Below, one piece after another: positions 26,402 through 34,844 of a DNA stretch of 64,000 nucleotides. Below the pieces are notes generated by a model. The model searched no databases. It was not told the DNA's origin and was given only the letters and a program-made list of their open reading frames with translations. The translations under genes and the position numbers were made by a program. Source of the DNA: Nocardia sp. NBC_01730 (lineage in GTDB: Bacteria > Actinomycetota > Actinomycetes > Mycobacteriales > Mycobacteriaceae); assembly GCF_035920445.1 (NCBI RefSeq), contig NZ_CP109162.1, positions 7,502,001 through 7,566,000 of the forward strand, given 5' to 3'. How positions within the stretch are numbered: position 1 is the stretch's first letter; each line of letters starts with the position of its first letter.

Positions 26402-27408
26402 CGGCGGTACGCGGTCCCGCGATCAAGCTGTCGATCTTCCTGGTTCTGGTGATCGGCTGCCTCAGCCTGATCCTGTCCACCCTGCGTGGGCCGGCAACGG
26501 GCGCGGCCACGGAATACGACGCGATCTTCACCGACGTGTCCGGACTGGTCACCGGGGACAGTGTCCGGATGGCGGGGGTCCAGGTCGGCAGGGTCACCAC
26601 GATCGAGTTGACCACGGACGCGACGGCTCGGGTGCGGTTCACCGTGGGTGGTGACCGGCCCATCCTGGACACGACCCACGCCGCGGTGCGGTATCAGACC
26701 CTGCTCGGGCAGCGCTATGTGGAACTGTTCGATGCCCGGCCCGCTGGTACCCGTCTGTCGCCAGGTGCGACGATCCCACGTGAACGCACCGAGCCCAGTT
26801 TCGATGTGTCCCGGTTGTTCAACGGGTTCAAACCCTTGTTCAGCGCACTCGATACCGGGCAGCTGAACCGCCTGGGGGAGAACCTGATCCGCGTCCTCCA
26901 GGGTGACGGCGCCGGAATCGGCCCGGTACTGGCTGATCTCGACAGCCTGCTGCGGTATGCGAAGAACCGGGATGCGGTCCTCGTGGTGCTGATCCGCAAC
27001 CTCGGTGAGATCGCGGCGGAGATCGGCGGCAAATCCGAACAGGTCGGCGCGCTCATCAAGCAGGTCGCGGGGATCATCGGAGTGTTCAGCCATCGCGCGG
27101 ACGAATTGGTGAACTCGCTGCGGGTCGCCGGCTACGGGCTGGAGCCCGATGTCGGGATCCTTGCCGAACTCGAATCCCTCTTCGACGACACCCATGCACC
27201 ACTGCACCAGCTGCTGCGGCGACTTGCGCCGCGCACCGACCAACTTGTGGAGATCCTGTCCCTGATGCCGGAATTACTCGGGGGCCTGAACGCGAACTAC
27301 CCCGCGAATGGTCCCTCGCCTGCCTTCACCTGCTCGACGCAGTCCGTCGAACCCCCCGGCATCGGAAGCGCCATTCTCGGCAATCAACATCTGGTGGTGT
27401 GCAAATGA
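26398..27408 (+). CDS. mceB: Mce family protein B
   Basis: A 336-residue MCE protein: N-terminal anchor LSIFLVLVIGCLSLILSTL, then the MCE domain (YDAIFTDVSGLVTGDSVRMAGVQVGRVTTIEL; TLLGQRYVELF), an extended helical region, and a Cys near the C-terminus. It overlaps mceA and mceC by 4 bp each. It is expected to be one strand of the hexameric importer assembly. Confidence 0.92.
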   Translation: MTAVRGPAIKLSIFLVLVIGCLSLILSTLRGPATGAATEYDAIFTDVSGLVTGDSVRMAGVQVGRVTTIELTTDATARVRFTVGGDRPILDTTHAAVRYQTLLGQRYVELFDARPAGTRLSPGATIPRERTEPSFDVSRLFNGFKPLFSALDTGQLNRLGENLIRVLQGDGAGIGPVLADLDSLLRYAKNRDAVLVVLIRNLGEIAAEIGGKSEQVGALIKQVAGIIGVFSHRADELVNSLRVAGYGLEPDVGILAELESLFDDTHAPLHQLLRRLAPRTDQLVEILSLMPELLGGLNANYPANGPSPAFTCSTQSVEPPGIGSAILGNQHLVVCK

Positions 27409-28391
27409 GACTCATTACGCACCGAATTCGCACCGATATTTCCGAGGGGCGCCGCGAATTCCGCTGGGGTTCGGCGGGTCTCGCGATCGCCGCGGTCGTC
27501 ATCGCGGTCGTCGGGCTGGTCCGGCTGATCCCCGGCAGCGAGTACGGGCACGTCGCCGAATTCCGTGACTCCGGTGGCCTGCAGGCCGGCGACGAGGTGC
27601 GGATCGCCGGTGTCCCCGTCGGCCGGGTCGGTACCGTCGAACTGGCCGACGACCATGTCCGGGTCGGTTTCGCGGTCCACACCGATCAGCCTGTTGGCGA
27701 TCGCACGACCGCCGAGGTGCGGCTGCTGACGCCGGTCGGTGGCCACTACCTGGCGCTCACGCCGGCCGGTGCGCAACCACTCGGCGCCAAGCCGATTCCG
27801 CGTGAGCGCACCCGGACTCCCTACGAGCTGGCCGATGTCTTCGAACAGAGCATCCCGCAGTTGGGTGGTATCGACGGATCGACATTGCGCGAGACCGTCG
27901 CTGAACTCGACGCGGCACTGGCGAATCAGCCCGACGCCCCCCGCGGCATCCTGGACAGTCTCACCGGGCTCACCACGACCATCACGGCTCAGTCCGATCG
28001 GCTCGATCGCGCCGTACGAGTTTCCGACGAGTACGTCGCGGCTATCGCGACCGACCGCGAGATCCTCACCGGGTTCGTGCGCGAGCTCGGCATCATCTCC
28101 GCGAAGCTCGGTCAGGCCAAGACCGAGGTCATCCGCGCCTTCCAGCTGCTTCGCAGGCTCACCGAAGTCACCCACCGGCCGATCATGGCGTACGGGGATT
28201 CGCTCGAACCCGCCATCACCGACCTCGAGCAACTGCTGGCCAAGGTCGCCGACGCACCCGATCGGCTCGACACGGTCATTGCCGCGATCAACGACTTCAT
28301 CGTCAAGATCGCCGCGTTGACCGGAACGGGCGAACCAGCCGGAGCATCCGAACCCGATCTCTGTGTGCCGCGCGCGGGAAAGGACTGCTGA
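27405..28391 (+). CDS. mceC: Mce family protein C
   Basis: A 328-residue MCE protein. Anchor: GLAIAAVVIAVVGLVRLI. MCE domain: YGHVAEFRDSGGLQAGDEVRIAGVPVGRVGTVEL and LLTPVGGHYLAL. The ATG at 27405 overlaps the mceB stop by 4 bp; a GTG two codons earlier is possible. The helical C-terminal region ends with two Cys residues (PDLCVPRAGKDC). Confidence 0.92.
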   Translation: MRLITHRIRTDISEGRREFRWGSAGLAIAAVVIAVVGLVRLIPGSEYGHVAEFRDSGGLQAGDEVRIAGVPVGRVGTVELADDHVRVGFAVHTDQPVGDRTTAEVRLLTPVGGHYLALTPAGAQPLGAKPIPRERTRTPYELADVFEQSIPQLGGIDGSTLRETVAELDAALANQPDAPRGILDSLTGLTTTITAQSDRLDRAVRVSDEYVAAIATDREILTGFVRELGIISAKLGQAKTEVIRAFQLLRRLTEVTHRPIMAYGDSLEPAITDLEQLLAKVADAPDRLDTVIAAINDFIVKIAALTGTGEPAGASEPDLCVPRAGKDC

Positions 28392-28392
28392 T

Positions 28393-29430
28393 ATGAGGGT
28401 CGGGAAACGTCTCTGGTATCCGCTGATCGGGATCGCCGTGCTCGCCGTGCTCGCCGGACTCGGGTCCTCCGCGGTCACACCCCTCGACCGGACAAGTTTC
28501 GGCAGGACCGTGTGCGCGGAGTTCACCGATACCGACGGTCTCTACCGGGGCAACGACGTCACCGTGCTCGGCGTCCGTGCCGGGATCGTCGACCACATCG
28601 AACCCCTCGCCGACCGCATGCGGGTGACGATGCGCCTCGACCGGGACGTGACACTGCCTGCCGATACCAGCGCGGTCACCATGTCGGGGTCGATCGTCAC
28701 CGACCGCAGGGTCGAACTCATCCGATCCCACACCGACGGTCCGGAACTGGCTGCGGACACCTGTATTCCACTGTCGCGCACCAAAACTCCGCTCGGTGTC
28801 AGCGAATCCTTCGACGCCCTCGGACGATTGACCGCCGACATTACCGGCGGCGTACCCGGTGACACCCGGGCAGGCGACACCCTCGCTGGCCTCGACCGCG
28901 CCCTGCGCGACACCGGAACGACCACCAACGACCTGCTTGCGCACCTGTCGCGGCTGGTCGGCGACCCGAGGGACCGGGACGCCACCATGCGGCGGCTGAT
29001 CGACAACCTCGACCTGCTCACCACCATGTTCGTCGCGAACTGGCCCGATATGCAGCTACTGCTGGACCACCTCTACGACGGATTGGAAGTGGTCGAGGGA
29101 CTTTCGGCGAACTTCGCACCCATGGTCGACCTGTCCAACCAGATGCTTCCGGTACTGGCACGCAACGTCGACAAGTACGGCGATCGGGTGTACACGGCGC
29201 TGGACTCCGCCGTTCCCGCGGTGCATGCCGCGCTGCACAACGCGGGCGGCATCCGAGATCTGCTGTCGCATCTGCCGCCCGCCGTAGATGCCCTCTTGCG
29301 CATTCTGTTACCGAACGCGCCCACCGCCGCGGTGATGGGTTGCCCGGCGACCGCTGATACCCCGCTGCCGAGCACAGTGTGCCTGCACGCAGATGGAACC
29401 CGGCACGCAGATGGAACGGAGCCGCGATGA
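28393..29430 (+). CDS. mceD: Mce family protein D
   Basis: A 345-residue MCE protein with anchor WYPLIGIAVLAVLAGLG and MCE domain (CAEFTDTDGLYRGNDVTVLGVRAGIVDHIEPL; VTDRRVELI). The C-terminus carries a small duplication, HADGT repeated after one residue, from a direct DNA repeat. The ATG lies 1 bp after the mceC stop and the gene ends in a 4-bp overlap with mceE. Confidence 0.92.
   Translation: MRVGKRLWYPLIGIAVLAVLAGLGSSAVTPLDRTSFGRTVCAEFTDTDGLYRGNDVTVLGVRAGIVDHIEPLADRMRVTMRLDRDVTLPADTSAVTMSGSIVTDRRVELIRSHTDGPELAADTCIPLSRTKTPLGVSESFDALGRLTADITGGVPGDTRAGDTLAGLDRALRDTGTTTNDLLAHLSRLVGDPRDRDATMRRLIDNLDLLTTMFVANWPDMQLLLDHLYDGLEVVEGLSANFAPMVDLSNQMLPVLARNVDKYGDRVYTALDSAVPAVHAALHNAGGIRDLLSHLPPAVDALLRILLPNAPTAAVMGCPATADTPLPSTVCLHADGTRHADGTEPR
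29385..29417 (+). repeat. 18-bp-period tandem duplication in mceD 3' end
   Basis: GCACGCAGATGGAAC occurs at 29385-29399 and 29403-29417. The duplication keeps frame and doubles HADGT at the MceD C-terminus. It looks like recent replication slippage. Confidence 0.8.
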
Positions 29431-30434
29431 GATGGCGTCCCCTCTGTGCCGTCGGCGCGGTCGCTCTGATCGCGGGATGCGGTGTCGACCCGGCCGACCT
29501 GCCGGTTCCGGGAGCCGGTGTCTCGGGCGCGAGTTACGAGATCAGGATCGAGTTCGCCAGCGTGCTGAGTCTGCCCGCGAAGGCGAAGGTCATGGCGGAC
29601 GGCGCCGAGGTCGGCGTCGTGGACCGGGTCGATCTGGCCGACCGGGTCGCCGTCGCGACTGTCGATCTGACATCGACAGTGCGGCTGCCGAAGTCGACCA
29701 CCGCCGAGATTCGGCAGACTACCCTGCTCGGCGAGTCCTACATAGCGCTTCGGCCGCCGGTCGGCGGCGCAGGTCCGCACCTGACATCGGGCGACGTCAT
29801 ACCGCTGGCGCAGACCCGACCCCCGGACAGCGTCGAGAACCTGTTGCGGGGCATGTCGAACGTACTGGCCAACGGCCGCTTCGACGACCTGGCCGCCGCT
29901 ATCAGCCGAGTCAACGCCGCGTTCCCCGACGACCGCGAGTACCAGCGTCTGGCAGCGGAGATCCGTGCGGACGTCCACGACCTGTCCACCGGCACAGCGG
30001 ATCTCGACCGCATCCTCGACGCGGCCGCCGGTATCACCGACGACCTGGCGGTCAAGAAATCCGCCGTCGACCGCGCTCTCGTCCTCGGGCCCGCCCGCGC
30101 TGCCGGTCTCAGCGATGTCCTCTTCGGGATCGTCGACCTCGCGGTGGCACTCGGCCATCTCCTGCAGCCCGCCGGTGATCTGGTGTGGCCGATCTACGGC
30201 GACACTCTCGATATCTACCGTGCCATGCGCCCGCTGCTGTTGACCGTCGCCGACGCGGACACCACCATCCCGATGAACGTCGACAAGTTCACTCGTCTAC
30301 TGCGCGACACCCTGATCCCGTATTTCAGTGCGCCACCGAATATCCGGATCCACGGCGTCGCGACGCCGGCGTCCGCCGAACAGCAGGCCGACGCACTGGT
30401 TACCGTGCTCCGATCGATCGGAATGGTGCCATGA
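29427..30434 (+). CDS. mceE: Mce family lipoprotein E
   Basis: A 335-residue MCE protein with a lipoprotein signal instead of a plain anchor: MRWRPLCAVGAVALIAGC, with the lipobox Cys at 18. This is the norm for the fifth mce gene. The MCE domain includes YEIRIEFASVLSLPAKAKVMADGAEVGVVDRV and TLLGESYIAL. It overlaps mceD and mceF by 4 bp. Confidence 0.93.
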   Translation: MRWRPLCAVGAVALIAGCGVDPADLPVPGAGVSGASYEIRIEFASVLSLPAKAKVMADGAEVGVVDRVDLADRVAVATVDLTSTVRLPKSTTAEIRQTTLLGESYIALRPPVGGAGPHLTSGDVIPLAQTRPPDSVENLLRGMSNVLANGRFDDLAAAISRVNAAFPDDREYQRLAAEIRADVHDLSTGTADLDRILDAAAGITDDLAVKKSAVDRALVLGPARAAGLSDVLFGIVDLAVALGHLLQPAGDLVWPIYGDTLDIYRAMRPLLLTVADADTTIPMNVDKFTRLLRDTLIPYFSAPPNIRIHGVATPASAEQQADALVTVLRSIGMVP

Positions 30435-31375
30435 GCCCGCGCACAACCGCTTCCCTGACCGGTCTCCTGGCCACCACTCTCGCCGGTGCCCTGTATCTCG
30501 CCGCCGGCGTCCTCGACATCAATCCGGCGCGAGACACCACAACCATCACGGTGCGGATGCCGACCTCGGGTGGGCTGATGAATACCTCCTCCGTGGATTT
30601 GCGCGGCATGGCGATCGGCCGCGTCCGCGACATCACCACCACCAAGGACGGCGTGACCGTCGCCGTCGAATTCGATGCGAAATATCGGATTCCGGTCACC
30701 AGTCCGGTCCGGGTCGCGAATCTGTCCGCCGCGGGCGAGCAGTACCTGGAATTCCGTCCGCGCACCGCGGACGGTCCCTACCTAACCGACGGCGCCGTGA
30801 TACCGGCGGGTCAGGTCGAGATCCCGATCACCGCCGGCGAGATGATGGCACGCCTGGACACTCTGCTCGCCCAAGTGGACCCCGCCGTCGTCGACAGCCT
30901 GCTGACGACCCTCGACGATGCCACCGCAGGACGTCACACCGACATCGCCGACCTCGCGCAGTCCGCCACCCTGTTGGCGAACACCTTGCGGGACAAACAG
31001 GATCAGATCCACCGGCTCTGGCTCAATCTGCAGACCCTCGCCGACAACTTCGACGGCCACGGCAGCACCTTCACCGCCGTCGCCCCGGTGATCGATCGCG
31101 CCGATCCCGAAGTGGTGCACCTGATCCGCGCCTTTCAGGACTACTCCCACGTCGGTGCGAACGTCTGGGACGACACGCTCACACCGATGATGCACAAGAT
31201 CGACGAATACGTCGCACAGCTGGCTCCGGAACTGGCGTTGATCGCCGGCATCGTCCGGCCCGCCACCGCTCGGCTGCGGCCACTGCGCCTCGACGCAGGC
31301 TCGATCGTCGACATCCTGTCCACCATGTTCCCCGAGGGCGGACCCGCCAGGGTGACTGTCATCCCACCGAAGTAA
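30431..31375 (+). CDS. mceF: Mce family protein F
   Basis: A 314-residue MCE protein completing the six-gene set. Anchor TGLLATTLAGALYLAAGVL; MCE domain with TSGGLMNTSSVDLRGMAIGRVRDI and NLSAAGEQYLEFRP; helical region with periodic Asp/Leu. It is slightly shorter than many MceF proteins. It overlaps mceE by 4 bp and is followed 11 bp later by the Mce-associated gene. Confidence 0.92.
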   Translation: MSPRTTASLTGLLATTLAGALYLAAGVLDINPARDTTTITVRMPTSGGLMNTSSVDLRGMAIGRVRDITTTKDGVTVAVEFDAKYRIPVTSPVRVANLSAAGEQYLEFRPRTADGPYLTDGAVIPAGQVEIPITAGEMMARLDTLLAQVDPAVVDSLLTTLDDATAGRHTDIADLAQSATLLANTLRDKQDQIHRLWLNLQTLADNFDGHGSTFTAVAPVIDRADPEVVHLIRAFQDYSHVGANVWDDTLTPMMHKIDEYVAQLAPELALIAGIVRPATARLRPLRLDAGSIVDILSTMFPEGGPARVTVIPPK

Positions 31376-31386
31376 TCGAGGTAGAA

Positions 31387-31956
31387 ATGACCGACGAAGC
31401 GGCAACGACAACAGACGAGGAATCCTCCGCAGCGGCACGCACCGAACAGGCGAATCATCGGGTTTCCTCGGTGGTTCCGCGAGCACTGGTCGCTGCGGTG
31501 GTCGCCCTCACCGCGCTCGCCGGTTTTCTCGGGTGGCGCTGGTACACCACCGAACAGGACCTCGACGCCCTGCGGCGCGACACCGCCGATCGCGACAAAG
31601 CCGCAGCGGTCGCCGCGGACTACGCGAAACGGTCGCTGACCTACGACTTCCGCAACCTCGACGCCTTCTTCGACAGCGTGCGGCACGGAACCACCGACCG
31701 CCTGTCCAACCGCTACGACACCGTCCACGACACCTTGAGCAAAATCATGACCGAGGCCCAGGTCGTCGCACATGGCGACGTGGTCGGCACTGCTGTCGGC
31801 ACGGTCGACGGCGACGACTACACCGTCACCGTCTTCGCCACGCAGCAGACGCAGAACGTGCAGCACCCCGAACCGGTCAGCGCCGCCGCCCTGCTGACCG
31901 TGAACGTGCATCGCGACGGCGGCAACTGGGTTGTCGCAGACTACCGCTCGCAATGA
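31387..31956 (+). CDS. Mce-associated membrane protein
   Basis: A 189-residue protein with an acidic, disordered N-terminus, one membrane segment (ALVAAVVALTALAGFLGW) and an extracytoplasmic domain with DYAKRSLTYDFRNLDAFFDSVRHGTT and NVHRDGGNWVVADYR, matching proteins encoded after mceF in mycobacteria and nocardiae (Mas/Mam). These stabilise or assist the Mce transporter. The operon ends here, convergent with the YwaF-like gene 60 bp away. Confidence 0.88.
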   Translation: MTDEAATTTDEESSAAARTEQANHRVSSVVPRALVAAVVALTALAGFLGWRWYTTEQDLDALRRDTADRDKAAAVAADYAKRSLTYDFRNLDAFFDSVRHGTTDRLSNRYDTVHDTLSKIMTEAQVVAHGDVVGTAVGTVDGDDYTVTVFATQQTQNVQHPEPVSAAALLTVNVHRDGGNWVVADYRSQ

Positions 31957-32016
31957 GAACAGGCAGTGCGATGAGCCGTGGCCGCAGCGGCGAAGCCATG
32001 GCGATCGGGCCGTGGA

Positions 32017-32790
32017 TCAGCTTCCGCGGTGGGGAGAGGATCTGGCCGCTCTGACCCACGGCCAGGTCATCAGTGCCCACACGGCTAGCAAGAGGATGGC
32101 CACCGTGCCCAGATACCAGGGCCAAGGGCCGAGCGCATCGAGCAGTGACGGAGTTTCGGGTTTCGCGTTGACGAACCCGTAGTTGGTGTCGGCGAGGGTG
32201 TTGAATGCGAAGGTCACCACTGCCCAGGCTACGGTGGCCACTACGGCAGTCCGATAGCTGCGCCAGTCCGGGCGCATGCCGATGCCCCACGTGAGGTAGA
32301 TCGCGGCCCAGACCACGATCAGGTGAATCGCCCAGAAGGCCAAGAACTCGTGGTCTGGAAAGTCTGGACTCTGCAAGACCGGTGAAACGAGCGCTTGGGT
32401 GCTCAAGGTGAGACACCAGTAGTAGGTCAGTGCATACGCCCAGCGCCGGTGCGACCACAGCGCATACGCGGCGACCAGGCTCGCGAGATCGGTCAGACGC
32501 AGGGGAACCGAGCGACCGATAGTCGGTGGGATCAGGGCGGACGCGTAGATCGTCGAGTACAGCACAAGGGTCGCTGATCCGAAGGATCGGCTGAAACAGC
32601 GTGCGGCAGAAGCACTCCGGTGCTTGCGACCGATCCGGACGACGAGCACCGCTCCCGCCGCGAAGACAGCAAGGGCTATCCAGTGCGATAGCCCGTATGC
32701 GGAGAACTCCTGGTGCGCCGAGGGCATGTCCACATTGACCGACACATCATTCACAGACCAAGAAGCGGCCGGAAAGGCTGGGCGGTTCAT
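32017..32790 (-). CDS. YwaF-like (TIGR02206) integral membrane protein
   Basis: A ~257-residue protein with about six membrane segments. The motifs FSAYGLSHWIALAVF, PLRLTDLASLVAAYALW, YYWCLTLSTQALVSPVLQ and DHEFLAFWAIHLIVVWAAIYLTWG are the TIGR02206/YwaF pattern. Function is unknown. The start is uncertain: the ATG at 32788-32790 has no good ribosome-binding site, and internal GTG/ATG codons up to MPSAHQEF (about 32727) are possible. Confidence 0.8.
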   Translation of the reverse strand: MNRPAFPAASWSVNDVSVNVDMPSAHQEFSAYGLSHWIALAVFAAGAVLVVRIGRKHRSASAARCFSRSFGSATLVLYSTIYASALIPPTIGRSVPLRLTDLASLVAAYALWSHRRWAYALTYYWCLTLSTQALVSPVLQSPDFPDHEFLAFWAIHLIVVWAAIYLTWGIGMRPDWRSYRTAVVATVAWAVVTFAFNTLADTNYGFVNAKPETPSLLDALGPWPWYLGTVAILLLAVWALMTWPWVRAARSSPHRGS

Positions 32791-32865
32791 CCGGCGAACG
32801 TTCGGGCGATGCTTGCCGGCCTTCGCGTGGCGGAGTTATGCGATGTCCTCGGACAGGTCAGCCGA

Positions 32866-32898
32866 CGGCGCGGTTCGGCAGGGGGCCGAACCGCGCCG
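32866..32898 (-). terminator. 14-bp perfect hairpin downstream of the lipase gene
   Basis: CGGCGCGGTTCGGC pairs exactly with GCCGAACCGCGCCG around a 5-nt loop, 120 bp after the lipase stop on the minus strand. It lacks a T-run. It would insulate the YwaF-like gene from the lipase gene. Confidence 0.55.
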
Positions 32899-33018
32899 GG
32901 CATCGTACTCATGCGTGACCTCGCGTGCGACGAACCAGTAATGCGTAAACACAGGCGAGGCAGGACGCCTACTACCGAATAACCGACCGACAACGTCGGA
33001 ATTGCCACACATCCGCAA

Positions 33019-34368
33019 CTAGGGCAGGTTTGTGCAGTTGGTCGGGGCAGGCTGGTCCGCGAGCCGATCGGTCAACCACTGCTGCGAGGCCGCCAGTGCC
33101 GGGAAGAAGGCCAGTACATGGGTCGGCGCCAATCCGGAAATGACGGTGGGAATCTGGGCGTTCGAGTCCAGCTGAACAGTCGCGCCACCACCGCACCAAC
33201 CGGCGGCCATGTCGCGGATGGGTGTAAACGGCGCTCCCTCATCGTTCACGGCCGCGGCGACGAGCACCGGCGCCGACGGGGTGAGAGTGCCGACCCGCTG
33301 CTGGTCGAATGCTGTTCTCAACGCCGGCGACTGATTGATCACGTCGATGAGAGATTGTCCGCTGGTAGTCCATTGGGACGTGAACTGATGTTGCTGCGCC
33401 AGTCCGATCGGGACGGCGCATTTGTCCTGAGCTTCGCGCAAGATCGCCTTGCCGGTGTCGTTGAGTTCAGCGTCGAGCACCGGGCGGGTGGCCGGATAGT
33501 CGGCGGCGATGCCGTTGAGTATCCACGCGAAGGCGGGTGCGATGGAGGCTCGGCCGTCATTGAATCCGATGAAGTACTCGTCGTCCACCACTGGCCCGCC
33601 GACGTAGGCGCCGCGCACGTTCAGATCGGGGGCGTAGCTCGGTTGCAGTTCGGCCGCGCCGGCCGAGGCCATGCCGCCTTGTGAGTACCCGTAGAGAATG
33701 ACCGGCGCGTTGGGACTGAGGCTGGTGCCGGGCAACCGCAGCGCGGCACGCGCGGAGTCCAGTACCGCGTGGGCTTGCGATTTCCGGTTGAGATAGTCGT
33801 GAATCGCGGGCGTGCCGAGGCCCTGGTAGTCGGTCACCACTACCGCCATGCCGCGGGCCAGCAGCGTATAGAGCGCCAGCACGTCGTATTCGACCATCAG
33901 GTCGAGCGGAGGCTGGTACTGGACGAACTGTGAAAGCAGTTTCGAGGGCGCGCACTGATCGCCTTGCCCCTTCGTGCCGACCGCGTACGCGATCAGCGGG
34001 CGCTCTCCCGGTCCTGTCCACGGCTGAGCCGGTTCCAGATATGTTCCCACCGCCGCGGTCGGCGCGTCGTGGGTATCGCTGCTGACATACATCATGCGCG
34101 TCGACGTCGCCGGGATCGCTCCGGTCGGTCCGGGAATCGACAGCGCCAGCCGAGCCGGTTCGGTGCGGACGACGGTGCCCGCTCCCTGCGGCAGCGACGC
34201 CGGTGGTACGTAGAAATCAGCGGCGGCGTCCGCGGCAGGCTGCGTCCATGCGTGTGGTGCGGAGATCGCCCCGCCTCCGACCACGATGAGGGTTCCCGTC
34301 AAAGCTGCGGTCAATCTGAGTATTCGGCTCCCCACGATTCGATCCTTCCTGCGATTTGGGATACCCAT
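33019..34368 (-). CDS. Secreted lipase (secretory lipase/LIP family)
   Basis: A ~449-residue exported alpha/beta hydrolase resembling actinobacterial secretory triacylglycerol lipases. After a signal peptide (RILRLTAALTGTLIVVGGGAISAPHA) come FYVPPASLP, ISTRM-like ATSTRMMYVSSDTH, VVVTDYQGLG and the nucleophile elbow YGYSQGGMA. Candidate acid and His residues are in the C-terminal part (DEGAPFTP; APTHVLAF). Cys pairs suggest disulfides. The family hydrolyses lipid esters outside the cell. The start at 34368 could be trimmed to VGSRILR, which begins the signal peptide. Confidence 0.88.
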   Translation of the reverse strand: MGIPNRRKDRIVGSRILRLTAALTGTLIVVGGGAISAPHAWTQPAADAAADFYVPPASLPQGAGTVVRTEPARLALSIPGPTGAIPATSTRMMYVSSDTHDAPTAAVGTYLEPAQPWTGPGERPLIAYAVGTKGQGDQCAPSKLLSQFVQYQPPLDLMVEYDVLALYTLLARGMAVVVTDYQGLGTPAIHDYLNRKSQAHAVLDSARAALRLPGTSLSPNAPVILYGYSQGGMASAGAAELQPSYAPDLNVRGAYVGGPVVDDEYFIGFNDGRASIAPAFAWILNGIAADYPATRPVLDAELNDTGKAILREAQDKCAVPIGLAQQHQFTSQWTTSGQSLIDVINQSPALRTAFDQQRVGTLTPSAPVLVAAAVNDEGAPFTPIRDMAAGWCGGGATVQLDSNAQIPTVISGLAPTHVLAFFPALAASQQWLTDRLADQPAPTNCTNLP

Positions 34369-34844
34369 GTCGTCTAGATCGGATACTGAGAGTATCTGTA
34401 CCCGAGCCCAGAGCCAGGCACAGACGCGCGCCGTGTTGATCGCGACCGCCCGGCGGCCGTTTCAAAGGTCGGCTATCCAGTCGGGGTCATCGACAAGGTC
34501 GTCGATAGCCGCAGGATTCACCGAACGGGCTCGGCCCGGCGTCCCGCCGTCGGTGACGGGACTCGCTGGGACTTTTCGCCGTCTATAGTCGCGACATACT
34601 GCAACGCACTACCCCTCATCTGCAAGCACCCGCAGCCCTGACTGAAGCGGCACACGGGTAGCCGCAATCTCACAGCAAACTCAGGCTATCAGCTGTGACC
34701 GGGATTAGTATCGAACTGTCGGGCTTTCTCACGTCGAGAGGCGGACATATCAACGGCTACGGAAGCGGCCACCCATCGGGCTTCGGGCGAAATATAACGG
34801 TATACAGAATGTTTCGTTGAGCCACTGGAGTTGATGAGCAGACG
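34369..34844. other. Intergenic region, possible gene tail at 34462-34608 (minus)
   Basis: No intact gene is seen. On the minus strand a frame without a start codon reads …DYRRKVPASPVTDGG… and ends VNPAAIDDLVDDPDWIADL before a TGA at 34462-34464. The composition looks protein-like, but I do not recognise it. The remainder probably holds the promoters of the divergent lipase and kinase genes. Confidence 0.25.
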
